A stretch of DNA of 64,000 bases from Udeniomyces pyricola (GCA_039545295.1 BCIK01000012.1:62001-126000), one strand, 5' to 3'. Shown: positions 23,701 to 35,700, counted from the first letter of the stretch. Notes: generated by a model not told the origin, from the sequence alone. Numbers and translations are program-made.

Positions 23701-24215
23701 GTAGCCGAGCTTCTTCGCCGGGGTATCCGCCTAACGTCAACAACAGCAACCCGCACCTTGCTCATCAGGTCCGCCAGGCGTTTGCGATGACGCCTCTCGA
23801 CGCTAACAACTCGAGTCATGGCCACCAGCACTCGAACCATCTTGTCTCGGGACCTGGCGATCGTCCATCGCCTGTCATGCATCACCATCAGCAACACCAC
23901 CAGCCGCAGCCGCAACCCTCTCAGCTTAACTACGCTCAACAGCTTCAGCAACAGCAACATGCCCAAGCGAGCGGTTCCAATTTGTCTAGTGGTGAGGACC
24001 GCAAGTTCAGCATCACCAACATCTCACGAGGCCCGAGTCCGGCAGGCAACGCCAACCCTGGAGGAGCAGGAAACAGCGGTGGTGGGGAAGGTCAGGGGGC
24101 AGGAGGATCCGCTGGCGGATCCGGATCGGGTATCAGTGTTGACGGGGGACGCGACAGTGGTGTTGTTGAGTCCTCGACAGGCGAGGCTCCAAGCTCTGAT
24201 GACCCCATGTTGTGA
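20742..24215 (+). CDS. MIG1: Mig1/CreA-type C2H2 carbon catabolite repressor
   Basis: ATG 20742 starts [15 protein letters not shown]. The next exons build two C2H2 zinc fingers at about residues 50-100: [17 protein letters not shown], then [15 protein letters not shown] and [18 protein letters not shown]. The [20 protein letters not shown] linker and RSDELTR recognition helix are the signature of Mig1/CreA repressors, which bind SYGGRG-type GC boxes and repress alternative-carbon genes when glucose is present. A basic patch ([10 protein letters not shown]) follows the fingers and may serve nuclear import. The rest is long and disordered: Gly/Ser-rich (21620-22900), then a Gln/His-rich tract (about 23110-23240), then VADILNAS and a Gly-rich C-terminus ending DDPML, TGA 24213-24215. 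About seven exons were traced. Family assignment is strong; the long low-complexity tail is not conserved enough to compare. Confidence 0.92.
23100..23250 (+). repeat. CAG/CAA/CAT triplet-rich tract coding a Gln/His run in MIG1
   Basis: The exon starting after the CACAG acceptor near 23054 encodes about 40 residues dominated by Gln and His with scattered Leu. Codons alternate between CAG, CAA and CAT, so the tract is not a pure expandable repeat. A second, shorter His/Gln tract is encoded at about 23880-23970. Confidence 0.8.
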
Positions 24216-25104
24216 ACATGTGAACGGTCAAGGTTCCGCATAGACGTACCGTGTTATTCTTTGCTTTCAATTTTGCTCGTGTCTTAACTATTCTTCCAAC
24301 CGCAACGGTTACATTTCTATCTTTTCTTTTCTGACCTATCCATACACTTAATTTACGCTGATGTTTATAGTCCCCTCTTCCATCTCTTTCCTCCTCGATT
24401 ATCTTGCTGCTTGTCGACTTGTCTTCCGCTTCGTGTCGCTCCCTCTCTTCGCTGAATCGTCGTCATCTTGATCACAAACGTCGCCCTCCCTCTCTCTTTT
24501 TCTATTTCTTTCGTTTCCGGTATCTGCCATCTTTGAATCTCCAGAGCTAGAGTATCTACTTTCTTTGTCTCTCCACCCCCCCCCCCCCCCCCCCCCCCCG
24601 GCCCCCGGCCTGCGGCCCCTTCCCTTTCGCAAGTCCAGGTTTCTTCTTCTTTCGTTTATATTTTCTTGCGCTTTGATCATCTCTGTATCCAAATAGGCTT
24701 TTCTCTCTTCCCTCCGGTCACCTGGTATGTTCCGATCTAGTATAGATCAGTTTGTGGATGCGTGGAGTATTCGTTTGCAGCTTGATGGAGCGATACTATG
24801 AATTTACAGCTAGCTACGTCCATCTTGAATATCACCGTGGCGCATACGTTAGGACATGTTGTCGACTCGGAGTGCCAGGTCCAGCCAAGCTCAGCTGTGC
24901 TCGAACGCGTCGACGCGTCGGCTGTCGATGTCTGATATCTAATACCAACTACCATCGCTGTCGTCGTCAACTCGGTTGGCCACCAGTCACCAGTTAACAT
25001 CAGTCTCCTTCTCTCCAAGTTCCCCNCCCCCCCCCCCTCGACCTTCTCTGTACCGCCCTTCTCAAAAGGTTCTCTGACGCTCCTCTCACAGCCGCCGAAA
25101 AGAG
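24216..25104. other. Spacer between MIG1 and the DUF3605 gene
   Basis: This 889-bp region has a T/C-rich MIG1 3' UTR, a 24-nt C run at 24576-24599 and a C run with an ambiguous base at 25022-25037, 68 bp before the next start. No gene is supported on either strand. Confidence 0.5.
24576..24599 (+). repeat. Poly-C tract (24 nt) downstream of MIG1
   Basis: An uninterrupted C run about 360 bp after the MIG1 stop, on that gene's sense strand, followed by a GC-rich palindrome-like GGCCCCCGGCCTGCGGCC. Confidence 0.9.
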
Positions 25105-26745
25105 ATGTCACCTCCACCTCTTCCGTACTCCAAGACGATTCCCTTCGGCCCGACACTTCATCCGCCGCCTGATTCGATCTGTGAAGGACTTCCAACGTCG
25201 GCCGACATTCACATGTACGATGTCATGTTCTCTTGGGAGAGACTCTGCGAAATCTTGATTGAAGGGTGAGTGTGTGAGTATAGGGCCTAAGAGATGAGGG
25301 AATGCTGTTGTGAGATTGCAGGATGCTCAGGTTCAACCGTCCCCCCCCCCCCGGTCCCCCCTTCCTGATTCCTCCTTCCCGCTTCCCTCTGGCGTCATGA
25401 TGGTGGTTGTTGTCTGATGCAGCGATCTGGGACTGCTTCGACGACCGGTGCTGTTGCAGGAGCGTTATGATGCATGGTGTGCGGGGATTAAAGAAACGTA
25501 TGGTTCGACGGGTGCGTAACGATCTATGTTCCTCTTCTGTTTCTTATACTTTCGTTTTGTTATCTCATTGCGAGGCTTGTATCAACACTTTGACGTTGAT
25601 ATTTCTTACATCGGTGTGATGGGATAGAAACGTACTTGTTGAGCAAGAGGATCCATTTCCCAGCTCGAAAGCAAGTGTTAGGAGACAAGCAGCCAGATTG
25701 TTTCACAAGCAGAGCTACGCCCGATATGTACTGCCTGACTGCGAATGGTGCGTAGAATTGTAATTCAAGTGAATTGCGTAAAAAAAATGGAAGAGTTGGT
25801 TCTGACTAAGATCAAGCTTTGTGCATGCCGGTGATAGATTGGCCTTATTCAACGGTATGAACCCTGTTTTTTTTTTGTTTTTTTTTTTTTTTTTTTTTTG
25901 GTGTCCTTCTGGTTCCTTGTTTCGGCTGATTTGGACTTGAAACATGCTCTTCGCTACTCTAAACTGCTGGTTCCTGCTGACCTGTCCATTTTTCTTGCGC
26001 GTCATCATTCACGTGACTTCATCGTTCAGCCCAGAGATGTTTACCACTTTGTGATCGTGGGTCCTTTTCCGTTCGACTTCTCATCCTTTTGGATTCTTGT
26101 CTATCGGCTTACGTGTTTCTTCACCCCTCGAATGTATCTCTGGTACACGGTCAACGCTCAAACCTCACCCTCAGTGGACTAATCTCGCCCTCGTTCCTGT
26201 ATCCGAGTTGACCCCTGCTCTCATTCAAGACGGTTTAAATGGCTTCACTGGCTCCCCGCTCCTGAAACGCGCACCGCCCAGGCCAGATGAGGGCGCCCGG
26301 TACGAGCTAGGAAAGTTTGTGAGCGATAGATGGCCAGAGGATGAGTGGGAGACTGCTTGGGTGAGTGAAGATATCTGGTTGTTGCGTGGATAGAGTCGAA
26401 TTGTCCAATTTGCGTCTGGATGTTCGCAATAGTGGCTGGTCTAACCTATTCCCCCCTTTCATTTTCTACCGATTTCGTTCGTGGCCAAAAGTTCATGAAC
26501 CCTCCTCGACTCCAGAGCGTCAAGGTAAGCACATGCGTTCTTTCTGCTCTTATGTATCTCCGTTAAGCCTTAGTTTGTACAACGTGCGCCGGCATCTCAT
26601 GGCCTTTTCTGAAGAAGCAGAAGATGAATTGATAACGCACACATTTACCACCGTCTTCTTTGAACATCATAACAAACTTGCCCTCTTGAAGCTCTTACCT
26701 CACTATCACGTTTTTGCCAGGCGGAAAGAGATGACCTCCAGATGA
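25105..26745 (+). CDS. DUF3605 family protein
   Basis: Eight exons can be chained from ATG 25105 to TGA 26743-26745: starts at 25105 and 25423, then about 25628, 25838-25854, 26030-26056, 26175-26360, about 26490 and about 26695. The product (about 230-240 residues) carries the family pattern: a start block (MFSWERLCEILIEGDLGLLRRP), NDWPYSTPRDVYHFVIWTN, then GRYELGKFV-like and DRWPEDEWETAWFMNP, RLQSV and LPHYHVFARR. The last three correspond to the conserved W-P-E, NP-x-x-LQS and HxHVF motifs. The family is fungal and its reaction is unknown; the conserved His/Trp residues suggest a folded, perhaps enzymatic, domain. It contains a 17-nt exon for the DWPYST motif. No signal peptide or membrane segment is visible. 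Context gives no functional clue. Confidence 0.8.
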
Positions 26746-27554
26746 ATGCCGCATCTTAGACAGGTCGACGGACGGAGATGAAGCAGGATCTTGCTGGCCT
26801 GGAACGCTATCTCCCTGCAATCGGAACTTCTTCCATCGCTGTGTAGAAACGCCGTTCCTCTTTTGTTTTGTTGTTTCTGTAGCGTACCTCGCTCTTTCTC
26901 CCTCTTCCCGTTTGCGTATTCTGGGGTGTGTGCAGTCGTCGACCATGACGGACTGTGAAAAGCATCGATGGGATTCATGGGCATATATACGTCTTCTAGA
27001 ATCGAACATACAGAGCTTTGAATTGTGTCATCTCACGATTCATATGTGTTCTCTTTGTCCTAGTCGGAATCAGGCTATGATCACATCGACGATGTTAATT
27101 GAACTCCGCTCAGCTGGTCCGTCTGCAATCAATAACGCAGAACAATCGAGTATCGTTCTGCCAGACTCCGCTTCCCAAGGGGATTAGTGCACAACGCTAG
27201 TGTAATCACCCGCCCAGACGCACCCCCTTTGGTGGAGCTTAGACGCGCTCCTGATGGCCTGATAGTATTGAATATTAAGCGAACGCATGTACCCCGTTGT
27301 CCATGCATCATCAACATTGACCAACATGTTAGCATCCACTGCGCGCGCTCTCCTCGTCCCATCAATCATGAATATCATCATGTCTCAGCCAAGTACAATA
27401 CAGTAACGCGCCCCCAATAGGGTCAACCACATAACACATAAACGAGAGAGAGCAAAAATACGAAATACCACAACAATCTATCCCGAAACATCTTCGGATC
27501 CGCCCCCCCCCCCCCCCCCCCCCCCCCCCCACAGCTTCGTGCCCAAGCTTCCGA
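26746..27554. other. Convergent 3' spacer
   Basis: This 809-bp region lies between the stops of the DUF3605 gene and NC2-alpha. It contains a 28-nt C run at 27503-27530, only 25 bp beyond the NC2-alpha stop. Several short open frames on both strands lack recognisable content. No gene is supported. Confidence 0.45.
27503..27530 (+). repeat. Poly-C tract (28 nt) beside the NC2-alpha stop
   Basis: The longest mononucleotide C run in the window. Unlike most others it would be poly-G on the sense strand of the nearest gene (NC2-alpha, minus strand), but it could instead belong to an extended DUF3605 3' UTR. Confidence 0.9.
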
Positions 27555-28613
27555 TTACTCGTAGTCATCCTCCTCCCCATGCTCATCGTCCTTGTTGCCT
27601 CGAGCCATTCCAGACCAATTACTGCTGGTGGCCACACCGACAGCACCACTCTCTCCGTCCTCGTCCTCATCCTCGTCTTCTTCTTGACCCGCTGCAGACT
27701 TTTTAGTCCTTTTTCCACCGCTAGCGCGAGGGGCACGGGGCTTCTTCTCCTTGACGACAGGTTCAACAGGGTCCGGTATCGACTAAGTCAAGCCAAGATA
27801 AAAGCAGGGAAAGAAGGACAACTAGAAGGGTAAGCTTGTGTACTAGCGAAGGAGGTGGGGATGGAAGGGGGGGGGGGGGAAGAGGAGAGGAGGGGTACAT
27901 CATAGAGCTTGACATACAGAGACGGTATCCATCAGCCAGTCATACATTGGGTCGTTTTGGACGCATCGCTTCCTGTAACTCGAAACCCCACGATTCCATG
28001 AGGATGTCAGCAGTCGGAAATCCACCAATGAACTAGATGAGGGAACGAGCTCCGCACAAATGGTAAGCCGTTAGTTTCTTGCCTCCCGTATCCCTCGCTT
28101 CCTTGACGGCAGCCTGGACGATATTGGCCATGAACAGTTCGAGTGCTTTCGCTGGTGAATCCGAAGCATGGAGGAAATATGAGTGCATGCAAGGTCTCGT
28201 TGTCAGGCCGTGTGTCATAGAGAGAGGAGTGGAGAGTAGAGGACGCGTCGTGAGTGTATGCGAGCTAGCAAGAGGCAACGTACAGACGAGCACAGGCGTG
28301 GCCATAGCGACCTTGCCGACATCCTCATCCGTCTGCATAATTCGCTTGATCCGAGCCTGGATAAGATGAAGCCGAGAAAGAGGGAGAGAGAGAGAGAGAG
28401 AGACGTGTTCACGTTGAGAAGTCACGCACTATGTCGCGAACGACTCATAGCCCGCAGGAGAGAAGCATAGGTGTACGAACGACCGGGAACTGGATCAAGG
28501 GGAATGTGACAAGACATGCATGATGTGTGTGAGTCAGCGAGCGGGATGGTTTCAAGAGGCATCAAAGTAGGTAGATAGACGGTGGATACCCTAGTTGATT
28601 TGGTCTTCTTCAT
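27555..28613 (-). CDS. BUR6: NC2-alpha (Bur6/DRAP1) negative cofactor 2 subunit
   Basis: Exons from ATG 28613 join in phase: MKKTKSTR, then ARIKRIMQTDEDVGKVAMAT-PVLV, SKALELFMANIVQAAVKEAR, KKLTAYHL, KRCVQNDPMYDWLMDTVS and IPDPVEPVVKEKKPRAPR, ending in an acidic GEEDDYE tail at TAA 27557-27555. The first five blocks form an H2A-like histone fold, with ARIKRIMQTDE and SKALELF diagnostic of NC2-alpha and its CBF-C relatives; the Pro-rich and acidic tail matches DRAP1. The protein pairs with NC2-beta on TBP-DNA to block TFIIA/TFIIB entry and regulate RNA polymerase II initiation. It is about 150-160 residues long. An Mot/Dpb-type histone-fold paralogue (CHRAC/Dpb3) is the main alternative, but the HLK...D-x-L and IPD segments favour NC2-alpha. 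It is divergent from a DUF7704 gene. Confidence 0.88.
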
Positions 28614-29193
28614 GGGGTCAAGATGGGTGGTTAGAATCGGGGATGTGGTCGTGGGAGCGCGGGATGTGCCGAAGGAACTGGTGGCAGCGAACATGCAATG
28701 ATCATGATCCAACATGATGATGATATTGATAATTGATCATGCAAGCGCATCGATCAATATCATCAGGCCATCAATTGATCAGGCGCTTTTCGTATATATA
28801 TTTTTCATCTTGACTCTTCTATGATCAAGATGGAACATTCAATCATTCAATGTTCACTGTTCACTAGTCACTGTTCAATATTTCATACCCAATATTGTGC
28901 GATATTCCAGACCCAGCAGTGAGCAACATTCCAGACCCAATGTACAATTCACTGTGAGACATTCAATTTCCACCCGCAGTATAGTATACATGTACCACTG
29001 CATATATATATATATATATATATATGTTGATCAAAGCACCTTGGCCCACTAGCCCAGCTGCTCACTAACGCGCTCTCGCTCACGTACAACGTACAACGTA
29101 CAACGTACGACCCTCGGCCTCGACGCGGTTCACCACCGCACCATCACCCATCGATCGCCCCCACGTATTCATCCGCCTCAGCCGTCTCGATCC
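28614..29193. promoter_or_regulatory. Divergent promoter, NC2-alpha / DUF7704 gene
   Basis: A 580-bp AT-rich spacer. It includes degenerate ATTCAATGTTCACT/TTCAATATTT repeats (28838-28950), a TA dinucleotide run (29003-29024) and GTACAAC repeats (29084-29111). Confidence 0.5.
29084..29111. repeat. Tandem heptamer (GTACAAC)3 plus GTACGAC
   Basis: Three perfect GTACAAC units and one variant unit lie about 85 bp upstream of the DUF7704 gene start, close to where a core promoter would be expected. Confidence 0.9.
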
Positions 29194-30409
29194 ATGCCGT
29201 TCATACCACGTACCTCCCCTCTTCCCCCGCTCTACTACTACTTCTTCGCCGTCGTAGAACCCACCCTCGCTTTGCTCGGCGCAGCGTACGCCATCTTTCT
29301 TCCGGGAACTTACTTTGATAGCGTGTTGAACTTCAAGGACTACTTTCTGGTCGGCACGCCCGGTGGAGGGGCGAGAGGACAGATCGTCACCGGAGGCTTG
29401 GGAAATTGTAAGTATCTCTCACTTTCTGCTCTCTTGCGCGCACAGAAAGACTGTGTGCCTTGGGAAGACGGCACCGGGACACAAGGAGGAGAAGATGGAC
29501 GGGCGGACGGACGGGCGGACTGAGGTAGGGAAAGTGACGACTGGCCGATATGCCCATCGTGTCTTCTGTGCAGCCAACCTCTCAAAGTTGACAACATGAC
29601 GGATATCATAGCATATAGATACAGAATCAGATCGTCCTAGTTTGGCACGCTGATCGCTTCGTAATCTTAAACTGACTACCTCTACTTTGATGAAATATAT
29701 TCATCTATCAAGGCTATTTCCTCCTTGCTCTCATCTCTTACTTCCTCCTCCCAACACTCAACTCCAACCTTCGTCAGCTTCCCGCGCAGCATGAAAACAT
29801 CCTCGTTGCGTTCTTCCTGTGCCTGGCGTTGGCGGATGTACGTTTACACATTCCAGACTGCTGCTCTTTGCCCTCCGCTCCCCATGCTTGTGGAATTGGT
29901 ACCTTCGGTTGACGGATAGCTGGTCTCCTCTCCTGTGTTACAGATCACCCATATCCTTGTGACACTCCTACCCGTTCCGCCAGAGATCCGCCGGTTTCCG
30001 TTCACGAAATGGACGGGCTTACTGTGGGGCAACGTCGGGATCACTGCTGTTCTCTTTGCCGTGCGGTATGTCCATCTACACACGCTTCTTGTCTCCTTCT
30101 ATTCCCTCACTTTGTTCGCCCCTTGGTCTCGTCTCTTGCTCAATCACGATGATCGTGATGAGAAGAGAAGACATCACAATCAGAATACATGAAAAGTCCG
30201 TGTCACTGACTGGGATTCTGATGCGATTGCTCTACCTCTCTCCCTGCAGAGTCATGTGGTTCGTTGGCGTTGGTCGGCCCATGTACGGGCTCGAGACTGA
30301 GAAGAAGAAGCTGTACAAGAAAGAAGAGGCTAAGCCTCTTTACCGCGCTATCCATCCGAATACGGGCATGATGCGAGAGAAGGAGTCGGAGTCGGAGAAG
30401 TCGAGGTAA
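29194..30409 (+). CDS. DUF7704-type fungal membrane protein
   Basis: Four exons join in phase (29194-29409, about 29713-29837, about 29942-30064, about 30250-30409), giving about 200 residues. Four hydrophobic segments are visible: YYYFFAVVEPTLALLGAAYA, YFLLALISYFLLP, ILVAFFLCLALADITHILVT and WGNVGITAVLFAVR-VMWFV. A charged Lys/Glu-rich C-terminus (EKKKLYKKEEAK...SESEKSR) follows. The early PLYYYFFAVVEP and later ALAD-THIL motifs fit the DUF7704 family of four-helix fungal membrane proteins, whose function is not established. No signal peptide is needed because the first helix follows closely after the start. It could be an ER protein; this is a guess from the dibasic, charged tail. Confidence 0.75.
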
Positions 30410-30933
30410 CAGGTTGGCCCGATATTTGGACTCGAGCGTGGGATGTGGAGCAAAGCAAGAAGGGCAACTGTTTCAACATCAATCATTGATTTATTTTATG
30501 TGACTACAATAGCTTGATACGATCAACTCCTACTGAATCCATAACTTTGGTGGATACCAAAAGATATGGGTATAGAGGGAGTATGACTATATAGGGAGAT
30601 CTGATGGATCGATTTAAACTCATAATTCCTCGTACTTAGGACGCTTTAGGAACAATCTAGGCTCTCAGACAGGCCAAGCAGTGTGTACCATGCCATTTAA
30701 GAGCTCATGACACCAGACAGAAACACTCAGGCACCCGGGAGACGAAAAAAAAAAAAAACGAACATCGTCGTGTGCTAATTGATGATCGGTACATGCAAAT
30801 AATACATTCTAATACTCGAAGCGATTGGCGGCCGGTGATCATGACGTGCGACTTACCCTGCAACACCCACATTCCGTCCCTGCGCCTCACACCCTCTACG
30901 CCACGCCCTTGATCGACCCAAACGTCTCCAAAG
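30410..30933. other. Spacer between the DUF7704 gene and SDHAF3
   Basis: This 524-bp spacer holds an A-run at 30747-30759 and AT-rich sequence near 30480-30600. The 100 bp before the SDHAF3 ATG are C-rich, a likely leader. No other gene is seen. Confidence 0.45.
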
Positions 30934-32042
30934 ATGCGTCTCAGTTCTATTCGGCTTGCAACGGCCCTCGGTTCCGCACCAGCCCACCTTCGAGAAGCCT
31001 CGGTCTCGCTCTTGCCTCCACTTCCGTTCGTCTCCAGTCTAGGTGTCCTAATGTCTTGCCGATTTGGGTGTGGGACCCGCCTGTAGATGAAGCCACAGGT
31101 TTGCTTCATGCATTGACTTGACCATTCATTCTGTTTGCTCGGGTGATGTCTTTGTTTTGGGTGCCGCGTGTTGTGTGGCCTGCTTCCTATAGGCTCTACC
31201 GACGGTTGCTTCGCTCTCATCGAGTCCTTCCCGTTGACATGCGATCTATTGGTGATGCTTACATCAAGGATGGTTGGTCATCTTGTTCAGTTTTCGCCGA
31301 TTAAACTTTCGTTCTTACATATTCTGTGAGATCCAGAGGGTCGTGTGGGTCTATGAGTGAGGTGTAACTGATGTGTCTGCTTGTTTGCATGTTCCCCGCT
31401 TGGCCAGAGTTCCGACGCCATCGATCGGCCGACAACCCATTGCACATCATTGGTTTCCTCAGCCAGTGGAAGCACTACCTCGATGATCTTCAAAAGGGAG
31501 ATCTTACCAAGGGCAAGCCTTTGGACATGGAGAAACTGGAGAAGGTGCGTGCATCTATGGAGGCGTAGCTGTCCAGTGAAACCCCAGAATTGATAGGGGC
31601 TGCGTAATGATCGGCTGACTCTTGCTTCGTTCTGGTTGGTTGTTGGGTTGAAATGTTGCTATGGTTGATTAGATGTCGAATGAGGTAGGTTTACTTTTCG
31701 TTCAGTATGCCAGTAGAGCGTCCTGGAAACCGGACATGGGCGGTTTGGCTGGTATTCACCGAGCCCTTTCTGTTTGCTACTTTCTTCTCGTCCTGTAGCA
31801 AGTCGCCCAGCTCTACGAACTCATGCATGCTACCAAAGACATTTGGAAATCGTGCGCTTCTTTCTCTTCGTTGCTCTCCTTCGTGTGAATGTGCTGGCTA
31901 GCTTTGCTGATTCAACTCTGCTCGTTACACTTTCCTCGCTTGACTCGGCGCGTATAGGCCAGAAGAGGTCTCTGCTGAGGCCGGCGATGTAGAGGGAGGT
32001 GCAAGTGACCCGATCGTCGAGGGTGGAAGCAAGAGCTCATAA
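30934..32042 (+). CDS. SDH7: Succinate dehydrogenase assembly factor 3 (Acn9/SDHAF3)
   Basis: Six exons join in phase from ATG 30934 (exon 1 30934-31025) to TAA 32040-32042, giving about 150 residues. The N-terminus ([20 protein letters not shown]) is Arg/Ser-rich, positively charged and free of acidic residues for its first 20 positions, as expected for mitochondrial import. The LYR-motif core follows: [50 protein letters not shown] and [16 protein letters not shown]. The LYR motif is used to recruit iron-sulfur transfer machinery; in this family the protein helps mature the Sdh2 iron-sulfur subunit of complex II. One exon is only 12 nt (31673-31684, encoding MSNE). The acidic C-terminal tail after KSPEE is longer than in yeast. 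Confident family call. Confidence 0.92.
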
Positions 32043-32711
32043 ACCTCCCGGGCAGAAGCAAGGCAGGGAGTAGGCTTGCAAAAGGGAAACAAAATGGTCC
32101 GAGGCGCGATATGCCGCGAACTGGTGAAATGTATGCGGACCGTAGGCCGCCGAAACGGCAGGCTGGATGAGATAACTTGTCCTTTTGTCTACTTTGATTC
32201 TGATAGTAGTTGCTTGGTGGATTGGGCAACCATGGGATATGAAATGATGGGCAGATTGAAAATGAAAGCGTGACGTATGAGAATGCACTAGTGGAGCGAG
32301 CTCCGGACATGGTCGATGCATGAAGAGTCGACGACGGCTGGACTTGGATGGACTTGGATGGACTATACACATTAATCACATGATATTATCATAATTATTA
32401 TCCAAGTCGACGACGCCTTGAGTTGTCCAAAGTTGTCCTGGCAGCTGGCAATCGGTTCTCTCCCTCGATGATCTATTCCCCACGCGCAACTGGCCGAACG
32501 ACCCAGCACCATGAGATGACGATCGACCCTTGGATCCAGCCTTTCTCCCTTCACCTCCCCTTGCAGACCGTATTGATCATGCCCTACTTATGATTTGACA
32601 CGTACTACTTGGCTATATATCTCTACCAGTCTTCCTTAGTTTCTTTTCTGTTGCTCTCTTTTCCTCGCTCTCCACCGTCCTCCCACCAACCACAGTCGCT
32701 TTGCCCAGACC
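32043..32711. other. Spacer between SDHAF3 and the CNH-domain gene
   Basis: A 669-bp region with a T/C-rich leader just before 32712 and a doubled GGACTTGGAT unit at 32340-32359. Minus-strand open frames here have no recognisable domain. No gene is supported. Confidence 0.4.
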
Positions 32712-35700
32712 ATGATGCTATCGACCCACCCAATTCACAATGAGCCGATCTTGCCTTCGCCTCTTCAACTTCATCTCAAACCCCTGGCGACAGCGACCTT
32801 CTCAACCCCGGTTGGCTCATCCCTACCCCATTCGGCCCTATCCTCGGTCGGTTCTCGACCCAAGAACCCAAGAACCACCTCGCTCCCTTCCATCGTCTTC
32901 CCAACCACCACCAGCTGCCCTCGCTCAGGAGCCGGACAGACCAAACCATCGGGCCAAGTAACCGCCTCGGTTTGCTTTCGTGAGTTCCGGCTCGACAGTG
33001 ACACTTGGTTTCTAACGTGGTCAATTGCCTTCGGATCGGTACTGACGCGTAGTCCACGTCTGTTTCCGGTAGACCTTTTGCCAGAGTTGGCAGAATGCAT
33101 CGCAATCGGGTGCGAAGAGGGACTCTGGCTAGGGCTCCGAGGGGTGGAAGCATGTAAGCTCTGCCCCTTTCATTCCATGCCCATTGACGGGCGCCTGTTG
33201 CGCAATACGGGAACAATGTTCACGTGCCAACAAGACAAGACTGACGCGTTCCTGTCCCTCACTTTGCTGTCCGCTGGAATTTTCAAATCGAACCGCATCA
33301 GCTTTGTTCAAGGTGACAGACCTGAAACGGATCCAACAAATCGCATTTGCTTTACAAGGAGAACAACTCATCGTTCTCGCCGATCATGTATGCACTTATG
33401 TTGTGGTTTTCTTTGAGTCCATCCTGATCGTGTTCCTACCGCATGAGCTGATTTTGCTTGTTTTGTCTGATATCAGGTCATATACAGCCTTCGGATTCGC
33501 GCAATCCTCGTTCCACATTTCAACAGCTTCCAGACATCGCTTCCAAGCCCAGCGTATCAACCGACACCGTTCTTTGTGCCTCCAGCAGCGCCCAACGAGT
33601 CATCCAACAGTAGCAATGACAGAAATGACGGCGACGACGATTACTACCGAATTGTACCTATCACCCGAGCTTCGACCGTTTCTTTCTTCCCAATCGACGC
33701 TCCCGCCCCTCAACTTGCACCAACTGCGACGTCTCGCCTCACAGCAATGCCAACATGCCCAGCACCACGCGTACCACGTCGAGCCACGACTGTACTCCCT
33801 TCCCTCCGCAGCGACGACTTCAACTCTTCCCCCTCTGTCTTGTCTTCCTCCACCTTGCCTTCCTCACCCTCTTCCATGACGCCTTCCTCATCCACCTTTC
33901 CGTCCCCAACGGCCTCCGTGCACCCGCCTCTCCCACCTCTACCAGCATCTCACCTTGCTGTTGCCCTCACCCCACAGACAGTCAAAGCTCTCTTTTTCAC
34001 CCTCGGCCACAAATCGACTAAGCTTCTCCTAGTCTATCGGTTCCGCCCGAAGCGAAAACTCGGCCCGCTCAGCAGCCTCGGCAGTGTCGGCTCCCTGAAC
34101 GAAGATAGCGTGATGGGATGTCTAGAGTGGAATGCCGAAGAGGTGAGAAACGGTGCGACAGTGGACGAAAGACGAGATGAAAAGAGAAGAGGGTTGGGAT
34201 TGCTACCTCTAGGAGGAGACGCTGAAGCAAGGAGACGAGCATATGACGTCGATTGCAGTCCTGACACGGTCGGGACCGTAGCGGTGGCGTACGAGCTTGA
34301 AACCCCCAAAGGAAAATGGGTCACCAGAAAGGAATATGTGAGTAAATGCATTCGATTCTCGTACGACATCGAAAAATCAGAATGTATCTGATTCATCATG
34401 CTACTCTGTCCCTCATCTTGCGCATTGTGTTGATCTTGTCCGGTCAAATACTTGCAGGAATTTTACGTTCCAACCGACGTCAAAAGCCTCTGCTTCCTTC
34501 GAAGCCGAGTCGTTTCCCGATGCCGTTGGGGATACGAAGTGATGGATTTCGACTCGTTCGTGTCTTTGTCATACACCTGAATCCCATTCGGACGCCATCG
34601 TATAGCTCACTGTCTAGTTACCTTGCTCGATCCTTACTATCTCTTTGGTGTCTCTACTTCCTTTCTTTCTTGCTTATTCTTATCTCAGCCGCGAGATGAC
34701 CCGAATACCTATCTTGCCAAAGATTCATCACGACCATCACCATCCGTTGGGAGGCGCTCGTCATGCCGCCTTTGCCGCTGCCATTTCAGCATGCCAAAAC
34801 ACCGAACCCCTCGCCCTGATTGGACTCGCGGCTGGAGTAGCAACAGGACGAGCGGGAGGAGGAGGATCGGACAAGGCAGCTTTTCTGCTTTGCTATCGAA
34901 GTGAGCCCTGATATTGACTTACCTAGATTTCTCGATCACTGCACAGGAGCGCTTTCTTGAGACATCATACATCAACCGTCATCTCGGTCGGTTGGCTGAC
35001 ACCACACGTTTTCTCAGAATTCGGTGTCTATATCTCCTCCCATGGCGAGCTTCTTCCGCCTTACACTTTGCATCCTTGGTCAACCTATCCTTCCAGGATC
35101 ATCCCCTTTCCCACCATACCATCATCACATTCGCCCTCTTCGTTGGTGCTACTGTTCTCCCCCAATTTCATTGAAGTCAGGGATGTCTCACAAGGATGTC
35201 GTTTGCTTCAAGTCTTGTCGGGTAGCAACGTTGAGCTGGTCTGGGATGGGCTGGTCACTGGTAGCGGTGCAATAGGGAGGATACCAACGCCATCAAGATC
35301 ATCGCCGAGGGGAATCGTGTCCATGTTTCATGGGACTAGGAGAACACAGAATGAAAGATTAGAGGATGAAGGAGGGATGGAAGTTGACGAGGAGCTTCCG
35401 TCGTATGGCGACGTGAGCACGAGGAGGGTTGATGGCAGAGGAAGCGGTGTTGACGTGCGTGATTACCAGCGGGGCTCTGTCGGCGCTGGAATCGGTGGCA
35501 TTCGAGGAATGATGGAAGAAAATGACAGAAGAGAACAACGAGGTGGAGTGGTTCTGGTCATGGATGGGGATGTGGTGGAGGATCGGGAAGAGCCCGGAAG
35601 CTCAGTAGCGGCTAGAACTAGGAAGCATTTGATTGTGTAAGTCCCTCTAGATCTTTTGAGTCCTGTTCTTGAGTTGTTACGCTTGGAAGGATGCTGACGA

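Noticed and set aside
27555..28613. Dpb3/CHRAC-type histone-fold protein as the identity
   Set aside because: The ARIKRIMQTDE start, the HLK...D-x-L helix and the acidic tail after IPDPVEP fit NC2-alpha better, though the families are related.
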